Shown here one piece after another: positions 37,126-49,181 of a DNA stretch of 64,000 nucleotides (its first letter is position 1; each line of letters begins with the position of its first letter). The stretch spans positions 25,518,909 to 25,582,908 of the forward strand of contig NC_045447.1 of the NCBI RefSeq assembly GCF_002776525.5, given 5' to 3'. The position numbers were made by a program, and so were the translations under genes. The notes below the pieces were generated by a model. It did not search any database. It saw only the letters and a program-made list of their open reading frames with translations, and was not told the origin of the DNA. Source of the DNA: Piliocolobus tephrosceles (lineage: Eukaryota > Chordata > Mammalia > Primates > Cercopithecidae).

Positions 37126-37669
37126 TCCTTCCACAAGCTCTTTGCAGACTGAGTAAAGCGCCACACAATGTGAGCTAATATTACCAAATTCCTTGCGGAT
37201 AAGTTTAATTTCATTAATGAGAAATCAGTTCAAGAAACAGCCAGTTACTCACACTCTAGTACAGACATGCACATCACTTTTTCCTCTTTTATGCATTAGC
37301 TGCTCCAAATATAAAGGCAGAGGCTATTCTTAGACTTTATAGGTAAACCAACAGGCACGCTCAGCATATTTTTATGCTAAGAAAATATACTTGATCCTCT
37401 AATGCCACTAAAGATTACACTGTTCTTTGTTTTGCAAATCCTGCAGTGGACTTTCGTCAAAAGCAATAAAATCCAATTTTAGATTCTCCAAACAAAACAA
37501 AATGTTATTAATTATGTGAACTTCCCTTTGAGGTATCAAACACCTGACACCATGTCTCTTCTGAAGAAGAACCAGCCAGAAGGGCCTGGCATGCACTGAA
37601 GGGTACCATGAGTGTGTGTTGCACTGTTGGTGACATTTACAAAGCCAACAGGTTAACATTCAGCTATCA

Positions 37670-38140
37670 ACCTGTTAAAAATGACCCCATAGCCCCATTT
37701 CTGAGACTCTACCCTACAGAAACACTTACAAGGAGGTATCAATATGAACATACAAGGATGTTCTCAGCAGCATTTTTGTAATTTAAGAAAAGAAAATGAC
37801 AAACATTCATCAAGAGAAGATGAATAAAATGAATTATGCTACCTTCATATGGCAGAATTATATGCAACCATTAAAAAATTAAGTACAGCTAGCTATGTGG
37901 GCAGAAATAGAAATCTGTCTATCATAAATCAAAATAGTGCAATGTGCAAAAATACCTAGCACAGAGTCCAATTTTGTAAGACAAAACGATAAATTTCTCA
38001 TAGTTATACCTTTTTAAAATAGCTAAGATACCACACTCCTCACTCCAGGGAGTGGGATTTTAATTGATACATTTTGATTTAATGTGTATTATATTTGCAA
38101 TCACTGTTACTTTTGTAATTTAAAGATATAGAATATATAT
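37670..38140 (+). mobile_element. L1M LINE 3' fragment
   Basis: Phrases agactctaccctacagaaac, atgttctcagcagcattttt and cagaattatatgcaaccatt are the old L1 ORF2-end/3' UTR series. Confidence 0.7.
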
Positions 38141-38369
38141 TAAAAGATGGCTTGGCTTCTTGAGTGTAGCACAAATACAGAGGCTTGAGGAAATCTGGGC
38201 TGCAGAGACAACAGGGAGATGTCCCTGAAGGAGCTCTCAGGGGCTTTGGCTTCTCCGATGGGGCCCAAACATGAAGACTCCAGAACCCTGGGCTCTAAGG
38301 CATCTTGGTGATGACCCTAACCCTTCCCACCACAGCCCTGTCTCAATGCAGCCCAAGAGAAGCCTTCAT

Positions 38370-38520
38370 GTGTTGAACGCTTACTTTCTGCTCAGTGGAT
38401 CCTCACTTGTAAATTAACACCAATGCCCTCATTTACAGACGAGGACCCTAGAGATCAGAAAGGTTAAGTGACCTGTCCATGGCCACACAGCCAGGGACCA
38501 TTACCCAGGTATGGCTGACC
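38370..38520 (-). repeat. MIR SINE
   Basis: gaacgcttactttctgctca, ttacagacgaggaccctaga and gtccatggccacacagccag in reversed MIR order. Confidence 0.75.
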
Positions 38521-38898
38521 TAAAGCTCTCACTATACAGAGAGGTAGCAATGTGCCTACAGCTGTTCAGTTCCTGAATGTGAAAGAATCCAGAGACCAAA
38601 CAGGAGGAGCAAATGAGGCAAAAATCATAAATAATAGTAATAATAATGTTAAGAAAAGAGGGGAAGAAAATGACCCAAGAGCTCAGAAGGAGTCAAGGAA
38701 TTGGTTGTCTGAGAAGACTTCAAAGTCTGAGCAATGGAAAGAAGGCTCCAAACTAGCCAGAAACACAAGGCAAACCCTCAGAGTCCCACAAAACGTGTCT
38801 TCCCTGACTCAAGGGAAATCTGGTAGTCACCTCCAGACCCAGAGGGAGGCTGGCAGGGCAAGGGCTAGAGCCAACAATCTGTCAGGAGCCTAGAAAGT

Positions 38899-38955
38899 TA
38901 AAAAAAAAAAAGAAAAAGAAAAAGAAAAAAGAAAATAAAATAAAAAAATAAAAAC
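38899..38955 (+). repeat. A-rich low-complexity run
   Basis: A-runs broken by single G or T (agaaaaagaaaaagaaaaaa). No SINE body was recognised. Confidence 0.85.
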
Positions 38956-39965
38956 AGCCCAGGCCCAGAGAGGGGTGGAAGTAGGGCAAGTGGGAGGAGC
39001 CACCAGCAACTGGGGAAGAACCACAAGCAAGGTGAGAAAAGGCCCAGGCCACCACTCTGGCTCAGATTCCCAGGGCTGAGAATATGGTCTAGACAGGAAG
39101 TGATTAAGACATAAATGAAAAATTTCCCAAAGGTTGGGTCAGGGAAAGGCCAGAACTGGCACACAGCTAGAGGCAGAGCAGAGGGGCAAGCGCGCCAGGG
39201 AGGGCATGTAGACTCCCCCATCTCACCGGCACCAGCAGGGGCCACGGCAGTCCATGGGAGAGTGATGCCCATCTCCATGGCCCAATCACCTGTCGCGTTC
39301 CACAGCAGGCCACGGGGGTCACCCGGTGTCTTTCCCACACTTGCTCCAAGGACACATCTGGTTTTCCAAAGGGTCAGAGTTGAGGGACCACTTGGTAAGG
39401 GGGTCCTTACCACTTGGAGGGTGGCTTCTCCCAAGTGGCCCTAATCAAGCTTCTTCTTGGGAATCTGACCTAAGAGCAGGGTTTACTGAAAACACACTGG
39501 TGCCTTAGTTAATGGTAAACTCCATGAGTCAGTGTGTAAAGGGAGGGTGTGTCTGTCTTGTGCTTCATGGTATTCCCAGGACCTCGCACAGGGTGATAGA
39601 CCTCAGGGCACGTTAATCAAGTCTATTACTTCTGGAAGGGGGTGTGATGAGGGTAGTTCATGGTGTGGGACTGGATCAGCTCACAGATGTTAGCAAACTT
39701 GACCATGCCCAGAGAAGTGATGGCACAAAGAACCAAGGAGGAACATTCCACAAATAAAGATTTCTGTTGAGCGTAAGGGATAATGCTCTACAATTTAGCC
39801 CTCCCCAGTAACAAAACCACTGCTCTAATGGCTGCCCTAGAAGATTCAAGCACCAATCAGAAAACCATTTAACTGGAAAGTTACAAGGAAGCAATTAGAA
39901 TGGATGACTCCTGAAAGCCTAACCAATGCTGAGATTTTATGAATTTATCCAAATCCCTTTGAATT

Positions 39966-39991
39966 TTTTTTTTTTTTTTTTTTTTTTTTTT
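39966..39991 (+). repeat. Poly(T) run, about 26 bp
   Basis: Uninterrupted T-run after tttgaa, with no Alu body beside it. Confidence 0.85.
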
Positions 39992-40239
39992 GGTGTGAGT
40001 AGCATGATAGGGTGCCCAGATCTACATGTTTGGTTGCTATCATACTTCAAGAAAAAGGAATATATTAATATTTATTTTACTTGTCTTCAAATTGCTTCCT
40101 TCAATCTTCAAGGCAAAGGGAAAGGAGTCTCTTGGTTCTAAGATTCCAGAGATCTATAAAGCAGGGTTTTTGGACGAACTGCAACTGTCACAAGGCTCTG
40201 GCTTCAGCTTGTGTTCCTTAGTTTGTCTTTATGCAGACA

Positions 40240-40485
40240 TGCCAGAAGCAGTGTGGGGTCATAGAAAGCATCGCTGAGCCAGAAAGACCCGAGTGCTAAT
40301 CCCGGCTCCATTCCTTACCAGCTCGGAGACTCTTGGGTCCCGGTGAATCTCACTGGAGCCTCAGTTGCCTCAACTACAGAGTGGGGACAATCGTGCCTCT
40401 CATGGGGGTGCTGCAAGAGCTAATTGGGGTCAAGTATGTAAAATGCATACACAATGAGGATATACAGTAAGTGCTCAATGTTTGC
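40240..40485 (+). repeat. MIR SINE
   Basis: Near full length: taatcccggctccattcctt, agcctcagttgcctcaacta and the end acagtaagtgctcaatg. Confidence 0.9.
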
Positions 40486-41891
40486 AGATTCAAGGGTAAG
40501 TGCACAAACAGAAGAGTGAATTTAGACTTATGTATACGTTTCAGGGTGGCTGCCATCTCTAACTGGCTTCTTGTGAGTCTGGTGAATTTATGGCCACACC
40601 TCAATTTCTGACGCTTGGATGCCTGATTTAGCTCCACTACACTCTCATTCACCAAACGTAGCTCTAAGCGACTTCTCATCCCTAAAACTTAAATCCCTCC
40701 CAAGAGATGAAGTTTTACTCCCACTGAGACAACTCAGAAGATATGCAAAGATTTTTAAGTTCCCAAAGTTTGCAAAGTTCCCAAGAAGAGGTTCGGAGAA
40801 GAGGAGGTCCAGACACACAGTAGACAATAGCGAGCGGTGGAAGGGAGCATACAGCCCCCCAGGGCACTCCCTTGAAAAAGATAATGTGCATTTGGAATAG
40901 ATGAGGTCCAGTCCAGTCTGCTTACTTAAAAAACAAACCAACCTCCTGCTTCAGCCACAGTCACACATAGTGTCCCAGAAGGCTGAGGTTTAAAGGGTCC
41001 TTAGAGACCAACCTCTGACCCTGCCCTTACTGCCTCAAATACACACATACTGCTGCTGCTGCTCAGATAGGAAGACTGAGGAAGAAGGAAGAAATCACAT
41101 GTGAGCCAGCAGCAGAGCTGGGTCTCGATATAGACTTCCTGTCTCCAAGTTTCCTGATCTTTCCACTACCCCAAGCTGCCACTCGACTCAGCCAAGGCAG
41201 CTCTACACTGGGGCCTGATCTGCAAGGAGTCTGCTACCCTCACCCCATGGCCCTAGGTAGCCAGGGCAGAGCCCAGGGCTCCAACTTCTATACCCAAGTG
41301 GTTTTAAGCTCAGAGACTGAACTGGCCAGCTCCGGGGTTGTGTGGATGAATGAAGTTCTCCCAGTTAGAGAAAAGCATCCCAGGCCAGCTCCCAGAAGGG
41401 TGGCACAGCTCCCATGTCAGCACCCTGCTGGAAGAGCTAGAACCCAGGTGAAATCATAGACTCATCTCTCAGAAGAGGATGTGGGATTTGGGCTAATACA
41501 GGCCCAGAAAACTTGGGTAAACTGATGCTGGTCTAAAAATTCACTTCGGCTAATAGCTTTACTCTTCCCACCACCAAAGTTACCCCCCACAGCCAGGGTA
41601 AATTGCCATCTCTTCTGCTCCTGAGAGGAAGGTGGGGCAAACAATAGGGTGTCTTTAGGGGCTGGGGAAACTTTCTAACCATCAAAGAAGGATTCAACAG
41701 CTTTGAAAGGAGATGTACAAGAAAAAGCTGTAGCCTTTGCTAGGGAGAGTGGAGGGGTCCTTTTCAGGTCTCCCCTACCCTGAGAGTGTACACTTCTAAG
41801 ATACTCAGGAAGAGACCAAAGTGAGGGTCCTGGAGGATGCCAATGAAGCCCACAGAGAAAGCCCCCTAAAAAACGCAAGTGAAAGTCTTAC

Positions 41892-41975
41892 CTGGGCAGC
41901 CTTGTTCCTCCCTTCGTACAGCAGCAGCTCCTCTGACAGCAGGAGGGTCCGGGCAGGGTTACAGAGATCTAGAGG
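41892..41975 (-). CDS. RGS3: RGS3 coding exon: PH-like fold, first strands
   Basis: The exon has 84 nt, exactly 28 codons (residues 278-305), phase 0 at both ends, so it could be skipped without a frameshift. The acceptor is tttccag/cct and the donor is gcccag/GTAAGA. It reads PLDLCNPARTLLLSEELLLY, then EGRNKAAQ. The pattern TLLLSEELLLYEGR, two short strands round a turn, is what one sees at the start of PH domains in Rho exchange factors. No PH name is established for this part of RGS3 as far as I know; the fold is inferred from pattern. Confidence 0.94.
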
Positions 41976-42609
41976 CTGGAAATAAAGCAGGCCGAGTGGG
42001 CAGTTCAAAAAGAGGCTGGGTGAGGAGCTGGGGGGAGGAAGTGGCAGCTTGTCAAAGCCAGCCACAGAGAACCCTCTGACCCAGAGAAGACTGTCAGCCC
42101 GCCACCAACCCGAGAACCCACACACCCCCTCATACATAAGATGGAAACAGAAAGACAGACGCTGCTGTCCTGTGGAACTGTTGCTGCCACCTTCCCCATC
42201 AACCCTCTCCGTGAGAGCTACACTCACTGACAGGAAGTCTAACCACAGGCTTAGGCCCTCTGCAGTCCTCAGTCCCAGCTCCCACCCCCCACTGCACTGG
42301 GCTCCTGGGCCCTCCCAGCCCCCGCCATCCCCCATCTATCCTGTTCATGCCTCACAGGACTAGGAGGCATCCTGAGAGCCACATGCCAAGAGATTTGGTC
42401 ACTTGAGTTCCTTCAAGGCCAGGCCAGTCCCTGCTCTGCATTCATAACACACTCGAACTGACTGTCTCCTTCTCAGCCAATCCCCATAGGGTCAATTCAC
42501 ACCCAAACCTTTCACCCTATTCCATCACCTTGCCTAGCCCAGCCCAGAGGAAGCTCCCTAACCTCTGGATTACCCAGCAGCACTTGTCCTTATGACTGTA
42601 TATTTCTAA

Positions 42610-42815
42610 CATGGCTTCTAAGTACATGACATCAAGTAAGGTACTTGAGGAAAGATCATGAAACAAACAGCAAGCTGGATCTGAAATCCCAGCTACTTGG
42701 GAGGCTGAGGTGGAAGGATCATTTGAGGCCAGGAGCTTGAGGTTACAGTGAGCTATGATCATACCACTGCACTCCAGCCTGGGGGACAGAGCGAGAGACT
42801 GTCTCTTGAATAAAA
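42610..42815 (+). repeat. Inverted duplication arm 1, with Alu monomer
   Basis: Unique-looking flank (acttgaggaaagatcatgaa, acagcaagctgg) followed by an Alu right monomer from 42684. Matched in reverse complement by 44240-44400. Confidence 0.85.
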
Positions 42816-42861
42816 ATAGTTTCTTATATAAATATTAAAATGAATATGAAAATTAGACACA

Positions 42862-43172
42862 GGCCGGGTGCAGTGGTTCAGGCCTGTAATCTCAGCACTT
42901 TGGGAGGCTGAGGCTGGTGGATCATCTGAGGTCAGGAGTTCAAGACCAGTCTGGCCAACATGGTAAAACTCCATCTCTACTAAAACTACAAAAAATTAAC
43001 TGGGCATGGTGGTGGGCACCTGTAATCCCAGCTACTTGGGAGGCTGAGGCAGGAGAATCGCTTGAACCTGGGAGGTAGAAGTTGCAGTGAGCCAAGATCG
43101 CGCCATTGCACTCCAGCCTGGGCAACAAGAGCGAAACTCCATCTCAAAAAAAAAAAAAAAAAAAAAAGGAAA
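42862..43172 (+). repeat. Alu, full length
   Basis: Starts ggccgggtgcagtggttcag and ends with a 22-bp A-run. Flanks aaaattagacac and aaaattagacat are target-site duplications. Confidence 0.93.
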
Positions 43173-43429
43173 GAAAATTAGACATTGTATATGCCAAGAA
43201 CTTTGTGTCACATGCTAAGAAAGAGACCAACACAAAGGCCAAGGCCAGGACCTGCTGACAGAGTTGTCCAAGGGGAGGCACGTGAGCTCCCAGAGATGTG
43301 TTGCATCCTAACAAAGTGTGCCTACTGGACAGTGACAGGCCCAGACTGGGATGCCAGGGAGACCAGAGAGGCATAGGCAGAAATGAAGCCCTTGGGGCCA
43401 AGTCACGTCTATGCTGCTGGTAAGATGAT

Positions 43430-43857
43430 AAACCATTAGAATCTTCCTGCAAAGCAATTTGTCAATATGTATAAAGAGTCTTTAAAATGTTTATGACCCA
43501 TGACCCAGTCATTTCCCTTTCAGCAATCTCTCCCAAGGAAAATAATCAGAGAGGCAATCCATGAGCAAGGATTTTCATCACAGGGTTATTTACGATAGCA
43601 AAATAGTAGACAGAAGTATCTGAATACAGAACTGGTTAAATAAATACAGTATACCCATATAATAGAAGAGAGGGCAACTACCATAAAGCACAGAACATTT
43701 AGTGGTGTGGGAAAGGTTCATGCTACAATTTTCATTTTAAAAAGGCAACATGATATAAAATATAGAATAAGATCTGTTTTTTAACGTGTACATGCACACA
43801 GAAAAGATGCTGAAATGTTCACACTATCATATCTGGGTGTTGGAATAAATAAAGGTT
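43430..43857 (+). mobile_element. L1M LINE 3' fragment
   Basis: Phrases tgacccagtcatttcccttt, gaactggttaaataaataca and tatctgggtgttggaataaa belong to the old L1 3' series. Confidence 0.7.
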
Positions 43858-44179
43858 TTCGGGTTTTGTTTTATTTTGTTTTGTCTTGTTTTGTTTTTTT
43901 GAGACGGAGTCTTACTCTGTCTCCTAGGCTGGAGTGCAGTGGTATGATCTCGGCTCACTGCAACCTTCACCCCCCAGGTTCAAGTGATTCTCCTGCCTCA
44001 GACTCCCAAATAGCTGGGATTACAGGTGTCTGCCACTGCGCCCAGCTAATTTTTTTTGTAGTTTTAGTAGAGACGGGGTTTTACTGTCTTGGCCAGGCTG
44101 GTCTTGAACTCCTGACCTCAAATGATCCACCCACCTAGGCCTCCCAAAGTGCTGGGATTACTGAGCCACCATGCCCAGT
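43858..44179 (-). repeat. Alu, full length
   Basis: T-rich head (ttttgttttattttg type), then gagacggagtcttactctgt, ending ccaccatgcccag. Flanks aataaaggtt on both sides. Confidence 0.92.
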
Positions 44180-44239
44180 CCAATAAAGGTTATTTTTAAA
44201 GAGAAAGAGAGATAAATGGGGAGGAAAAGGGGAAAGAAG

Positions 44240-44400
44240 AAGAGGCTGGAGTACAGTGTCATGATCATAACTCTCTGTAACCTCAAACTCCTGGCCTCAA
44301 ACGATCCTTCCACCTCAGCCTCCCAAGTAACTGGGATTTCAGGCCCAGCTTGCTGTTCATTTCATTATCTTTCTTCAAGCATTTTGTTTGACGTTGGAGA
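44240..44400 (-). repeat. Inverted duplication arm 2, with Alu monomer
   Basis: Alu monomer (gaggctggagtacagtgtca to cctcccaagtaactgggatt), then cagcttgctgttcatttcat and ctttcttcaagc. It is the reverse complement of 42610-42790. Confidence 0.85.
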
Positions 44401-44875
44401 ATAAGAGATCTAGTGAATCGCAGGCCACCAGTGAATACAGGTCAAACATGTTTGCAGAGACCAGGGAGACCAGATAAGCCACAGACCCCAAGGGTCTCCC
44501 CTCAGTTGTTTCCAAATAAAAAAACCACTGGGTAAGCCAAGGAGTGGGAGCATCAGCAAACAGGCCCTGTGACATGGCAACAAGCAGCTGGGGTGTACCT
44601 GCCCTGTCCCCAGAGAAAGGGGAGGCAAGGTGGGGGAAAGAGAGGACCCTTTCCTTGCTGGGCTCCCCCGGCCTCACTTTTTCCTGTGTATCTCCCTGGA
44701 AATCTCTGCTCCCTCAGTATAAGCCCCTAGAATCCTGTGCATCTAAAGCTACTTATCTTTCCCAACACGGGGCCCTCAGTCCTGGGATAAGGTATCATCC
44801 CTGAGTCCTGGGGCTAGGGCCCTCCTCTTTCTCCATTCCTCCTGAGGGAACCCTTAGGACCAGTCACGGGCTCAC

Positions 44876-45072
44876 CTGAACAAAGACAGGGAACACCAGG
44901 ACTTTGGGGGCCAGGGTGACATAGGTGCCGTAGCTTGAGTGCGTGGCATGCGGCCTCACGACTGGGCAATTTTGGTAGTTCCCGTGGCCCTTCATGGTCT
45001 GCACTGTCTTCATCAGCCGTGACTTCTTCCCCAGGCCCGTGTAGGACTTCCCTTTACTGGGACTCCCTGATT
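44876..45072 (-). CDS. RGS3: RGS3 coding exon: basic linker leading into PH-like segment
   Basis: The exon has 197 nt: two bases of a split Glu codon and 65 codons (residues 212-277), ending in phase 0. The acceptor is tttcacag/aatc and the donor is gttcag/GTGAGC. It opens with SGSPSKGKSYTGLGKKSRLM and KTVQTMKGHGNYQ, a basic, Ser/Thr/Tyr-rich linker with likely kinase sites. It ends with SSYGTYVTLAPK and VLVFPVFVQ, where strand-like residues begin. The strongly hydrophobic VLVFPVFVQ may be the first strand of the fold carried by the next four exons. Confidence 0.95.
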
Positions 45073-45739
45073 CTGTGAAACAGAGATGGGGGACTATGAG
45101 ACATTTTCATCACTCCTGCAAAGGTGTCCCCTCTGTAGAAACGGGGCACGGACTCACTCTGTCAACAACCACTTACTGAGCAGCTACTTTGTGCCAGGTC
45201 CTGCGCACGATGCGAAACACAGGGAGGCCTCACATGGGCTCGGGCCTCAAGGAATTCCCTCACACTCTAGTGAGAGACACTGACACGTGAGAAAGCAAGT
45301 CCAGGGCTAGCACAGCGCTGGGCACCACCAGCTATGACGGAGGCAGCATGCTCCACCTGCTGCCCCAGGCCTGGATCGGACTTTCCAGTTTGGCCTCACG
45401 CTTTTAAAAATCAAGAAATCGCTCAGATTTGAAAAATCAGAAGATCTGGCCTCACTGAGCCCACAGTCCCATGTGGAACAATCAGTTAGAGCAGAGTGGT
45501 GACCAGCCTGTGTGGCAGGGCACACGCTCTCCTCACCAGACCCCCACACCATTCCCACTACTCCCTGCACAACCTCAGCCCAGCCCAACCTGTTTCCTCC
45601 CTCCCTGCCCCACAGACAAAAATCCACAGCAGCAGCAGCAGAGACCAAAGGCTTTCCCAGGATGTACTGGAGTCAAGGGAGCTAGAGCAGCCTGGCCCAC
45701 TCCAGTCAGTTTAGAATAAGGAGTAGCACTTGCTGCCCC

Positions 45740-45985
45740 AGGTCACAGTAAAGCACACAAGCTTCGAAGCCAGGTGGCTGTGCTCAATCCTGCTCCCCTG
45801 CTTACCAGCTCGGTGAACTTGGGCAATTTATTTCACCCTCAGAGTCTTGATTTCCTCAACTGCAATAACAGTGCCAAGCTCACTGGGTTACAGTGAGGAT
45901 TAAATGAAATGCTCTAAGTGAAGTCTTTGGAACAGTGCCTGGAACCTAGTAAGTGTGTGATAAAAGTTAGCTGCTAACTCGTTGT
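45740..45985 (+). repeat. MIR SINE
   Basis: Near full length: cagctcggtgaacttgggca, aactgcaataacagtgccaa and gtgcctggaacctagtaagt. Confidence 0.9.
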
Positions 45986-46264
45986 TTCGTTGTTCTGATT
46001 TCTCCACTTGGAAAAGCAAGTTTGGGAGTCAGGTGCCCCGTAGGACTCTGGTAATCCCAGGCTTCACTGTATTCAGGAGGTACTCCAGCTTGACCACCAA
46101 CTCACAAAGCATTCTAATCATAAGGAAAGACAGAGAGAGAAACAGAGAAACAAGGCCACCCCCAGGAAGGAGAGCAGAGGCTGTAATGGTGGTGGGGGGG
46201 TCCCTCTTTGAGGGGACACTGATGGACACACACCCCTCACCCTGAACAAGGGATGGTGCCCAGG

Positions 46265-46573
46265 TTTTTTGTTGTTTTTTGTTTGTTTGTTTGAGATGGA
46301 GTTTCGCTCTTGTTGTCCAGGCTGGAGTGCAATGGCCAATCTCGGCGCACCGCAACCTCCGCCTCCCAGGTTCAAGTGATTCTCCTGCCTCAGTCTCCCA
46401 AGTAGCCAGGATGACAGGCATGCGCCACCACACCTGGCTAATTTTGTATTTTTAGTAGAGACAGGGTTTCTCCATGTTGGTCAGGCTGGCCTTGAACTCC
46501 CGACCTCAGGTGATCCGCCCGCCTCAGCCTCCCAAAGTGCTGGGATTACAGGCATGAGCCACCATGCCCAGCC
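46265..46573 (-). repeat. Alu, full length
   Basis: T-rich head, gagatggagtttcgctcttg, and the end gccaccatgcccagcc. Flanks gtgcccaggttttt and gtgcacaagttttt are an imperfect target-site duplication. Confidence 0.92.
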
Positions 46574-47279
46574 TGTGCACAAGTTTTTATCGTGTCCCAT
46601 CTAGTGGGCAGAGGGACAAAACACAAAGTTGCTAAAAAGTCAGGGGTTCCTGGACCAAGCAGGTGGGAAGGAAACTCCAGAGCAGTTAGGGGAAACTCCA
46701 CACACTCCTGGGCCCCTTCTAAGGCATTCCTGCTACTGCGTGGCAACTACCAGGTCCTCACTGACCTGGGTGCCCAGCCTGGGTCCCGGGCACAGGCCTC
46801 CTTCTGCTGCCAGCAGCCCTGGCCGCGAGGGGGGAGCCGGTGGCCTGACCCCAGCTATACCTCAGGGAAGCTCCCCACCAACGCGCACCCACGGTGTCGG
46901 AGGAAAAACTCACCTCAGAAGGTTTCACACTGGCTTCCTCCTCCCACCGCCTGCCCCTTCTCACCGAGCAAGGTGAGAAAAACAAGTTGACTCCCCCCAT
47001 GCCCCTGACAAGTGACCACTGATCACAGACGAATCTGGGGGCAGTGCTCAAACCACCATAACTCAAACCACTTCCTGCCTCTTCTGTGAGTCACATAGAG
47101 AGGAGTAGAATGAGCATGAGCTCAGGATGGGCACAGGAGGAACAGACACAAGGAAGATGTCACATAGCTCCCTGTCTGATCTGGCCCTGCACATCAGCCC
47201 CAGAGGGGTGTGTGCTGCCAGGCCCTGGACCCTTTGCTTAAAGCACCATCCTGAGTCTCAAGATCCTCACTGAATTTGA

Positions 47280-47440
47280 GTTGGATAAGACACCCGAGCT
47301 TGATCACTGACTTCCCAAGTTCGAGACAGTCTGTGTAACCCTGAACAGCTTCCTTCCTTCTCTGAATCAAAGTTTTCTCCACTTTGAAGTGGAGATAATA
47401 CTGATTGCTGCCTTGCTTGCCCCAGGGCCAGTGGGAGGTT
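47280..47440 (+). repeat. MIR SINE fragment
   Basis: ttcgagacagtctgtgtaac and tctccactttgaagtggaga keep the MIR order, but weakly. Confidence 0.6.
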
Positions 47441-48071
47441 CACACAAGAGACCTGATGGAAGAGTTTGGTGGATTGTACCACAGTGTGAGTAGTCAGGGC
47501 ATTATCACAAACCCTAAGCCTCCAAGTAATCTACCTATCAGGGCTAGTAGAAGGACAGGCAAGGCTGCTGGGTCTCAAACTGTGCTTTGAATGAAACCCC
47601 ATGGCCAGCCTGGATCTAGACAGTCTAATTTAACATGGTCAAGCCTAGAGCAGAGAAGGCAAAACCATGCAGGACTGACAAGTAGGTGACTGGAGCAAAA
47701 TAGACCAAAATTAAAGATGGGTACCCTTTGTAGATGCCAAAATCTGGGTCCTGGGCCCCTAGTCTCAGATTAAAAAATTGATTTCTTCCCTTCTCTAGCC
47801 CAGGAGCCCAGGGCTGTCACAGAATCCTCACCAAAGGCCTCACCTAAAGCAACCAACACATAACTCTGCCTTCAGAGAGGAAAAGTTGGCTCAGCCCCAT
47901 TTGGTAGACAAGGAAACAGGTCTGGAATGGTAGGGTGACTGGTCATTTGGTCAGTAAATTATACAAGGCAGGATTAACCCAACCCATGCAGCAGTCATGC
48001 CCTCGTGTCCAATCTCCACCCACCCCTGGATAATATGTGGCCATTGGGAGTGGCTCTAGCTCTACAAAACT

Positions 48072-48098
48072 GATTTTTTTTTTTTTTTTTTTTTTTTA
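48072..48098 (+). repeat. Poly(T) run, about 27 bp
   Basis: Uninterrupted T-run after actga, without an Alu body. Confidence 0.85.
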
Positions 48099-48419
48099 GA
48101 ACAGTACAGCTTGCAACCCAGTTACTGAGTTCTGTGAAGGCAAACTCATTTACTTCCCACCTGCTACCGATGTCTGGTCCAAACCCCCATATCACCCCTT
48201 TTTCCTCCAACACCTGCTTCACCGACCAAATACAGTAATTACAGGGCTTTGCTCCCAGATTCTGAGGCGAGCCCTGGCAGCCACCCTGCCCTGACAGTGG
48301 CAAATCTGAAGCCAGGTCACCTTTACAGGGCAGGGACAATGTCAAGGACACCAGCAGCCCTGGGAAACATGCCAACCACAGCCGGGCAGGCACTCCAGGC
48401 TCCGGAAGGGCACCAGACC

Positions 48420-48483
48420 CTATTCAACTCAGGATGGCTTAACTCTCCCTTCTATTCAACTTAGGATGGCCCAACACTCCTGA
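48420..48483 (+). repeat. 32-bp tandem duplication
   Basis: ctattcaactcaggatggct at 48420 is followed by ctattcaacttaggatggcc at 48452, with the rest of the 32-bp unit similar. Confidence 0.85.
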
Positions 48484-49181
48484 AGGGCTATATCTTGGCA
48501 GCCCAGCCAGAGGAGGGGGACTGAGAAGCCGGCACCCTGGTGACAGCCTTAACCTCTGGACAACTCCAAGTGTGTTTAAGGGAAATTATGTGCCCTGAAT
48601 TTCACCCTTTCCTCTGAATCCTAAAACTGTGAGCTACAAAGACTTCATCCCTGGTAAAGAGTGAAGATTTGTTATTATGAAGAATACATAAAGTCAAGAT
48701 CTTAATACAATGCATTCAAAGAGCTACCATGGTTATTAATATCATCATCATTTCCTCACTTGTCCCTTTCCCCATGGCTTAGATGACTGTGCTCTTGCTG
48801 ACTTACTGTGTATTATACTCTCAGAGGGGAATGCAACATGGATACAGACTAGAAGCACAGCAGGGAGACACAGAGGTACCTCTAAAACTGAGAAGGGATC
48901 AACCCCAGACACCAGCTGTGTGCATGGGCCCACTCCAGGCAGCACACTTCTCCAGTCCCCCTCCTCCACGACCAGACTCCAAAGCCTCAGAGGCAACCCA
49001 AGTCATTCTCCTTCAGTCAGTCACACAACCAAAATTCTACTGAGTATCTGCTATCTGCCAGGCCCTGGGTCCTGCACTGAACCTACACAAATGAGCCAGG
49101 CCTAGTCCTTAACCCTAATGAATTCCCTACTGAGCAGCGGCATCTTCACTCTAACCTAATGTGCCGACCGAAAGCTTTTTA

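Larger units (their letters stand above)
36540..41891 (-). other. RGS3 intron, 5.4 kb
   Basis: It contains an L1M fragment (about 37670-38140), MIRs, an A-rich stretch (38899-38955) and a T-run of about 25 bp (39966-39990). The rest, such as 38520-39960 and 41170-41890, shows nothing that I can name. Confidence 0.8.
41976..44875 (-). other. RGS3 intron, 2.9 kb
   Basis: It holds an Alu on each strand, an L1M fragment, and two FRAM-like Alu monomers that belong to an inverted duplication (42610-42790 and 44240-44400). The parts next to the exons look unique. Confidence 0.8.

Noticed and set aside
38898..39434. 178-codon minus-strand open frame ending in poly F/L
   Set aside because: The hydrophobic end is translation of an A-rich low-complexity run. 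There is no matching splice pattern or recognisable domain.
41805..42335. 176-codon minus-strand open frame around exon 41892-41975
   Set aside because: Only the 28 codons between tttccag and GTAAGA are exon. The rest is intron on both sides that happens to stay open.
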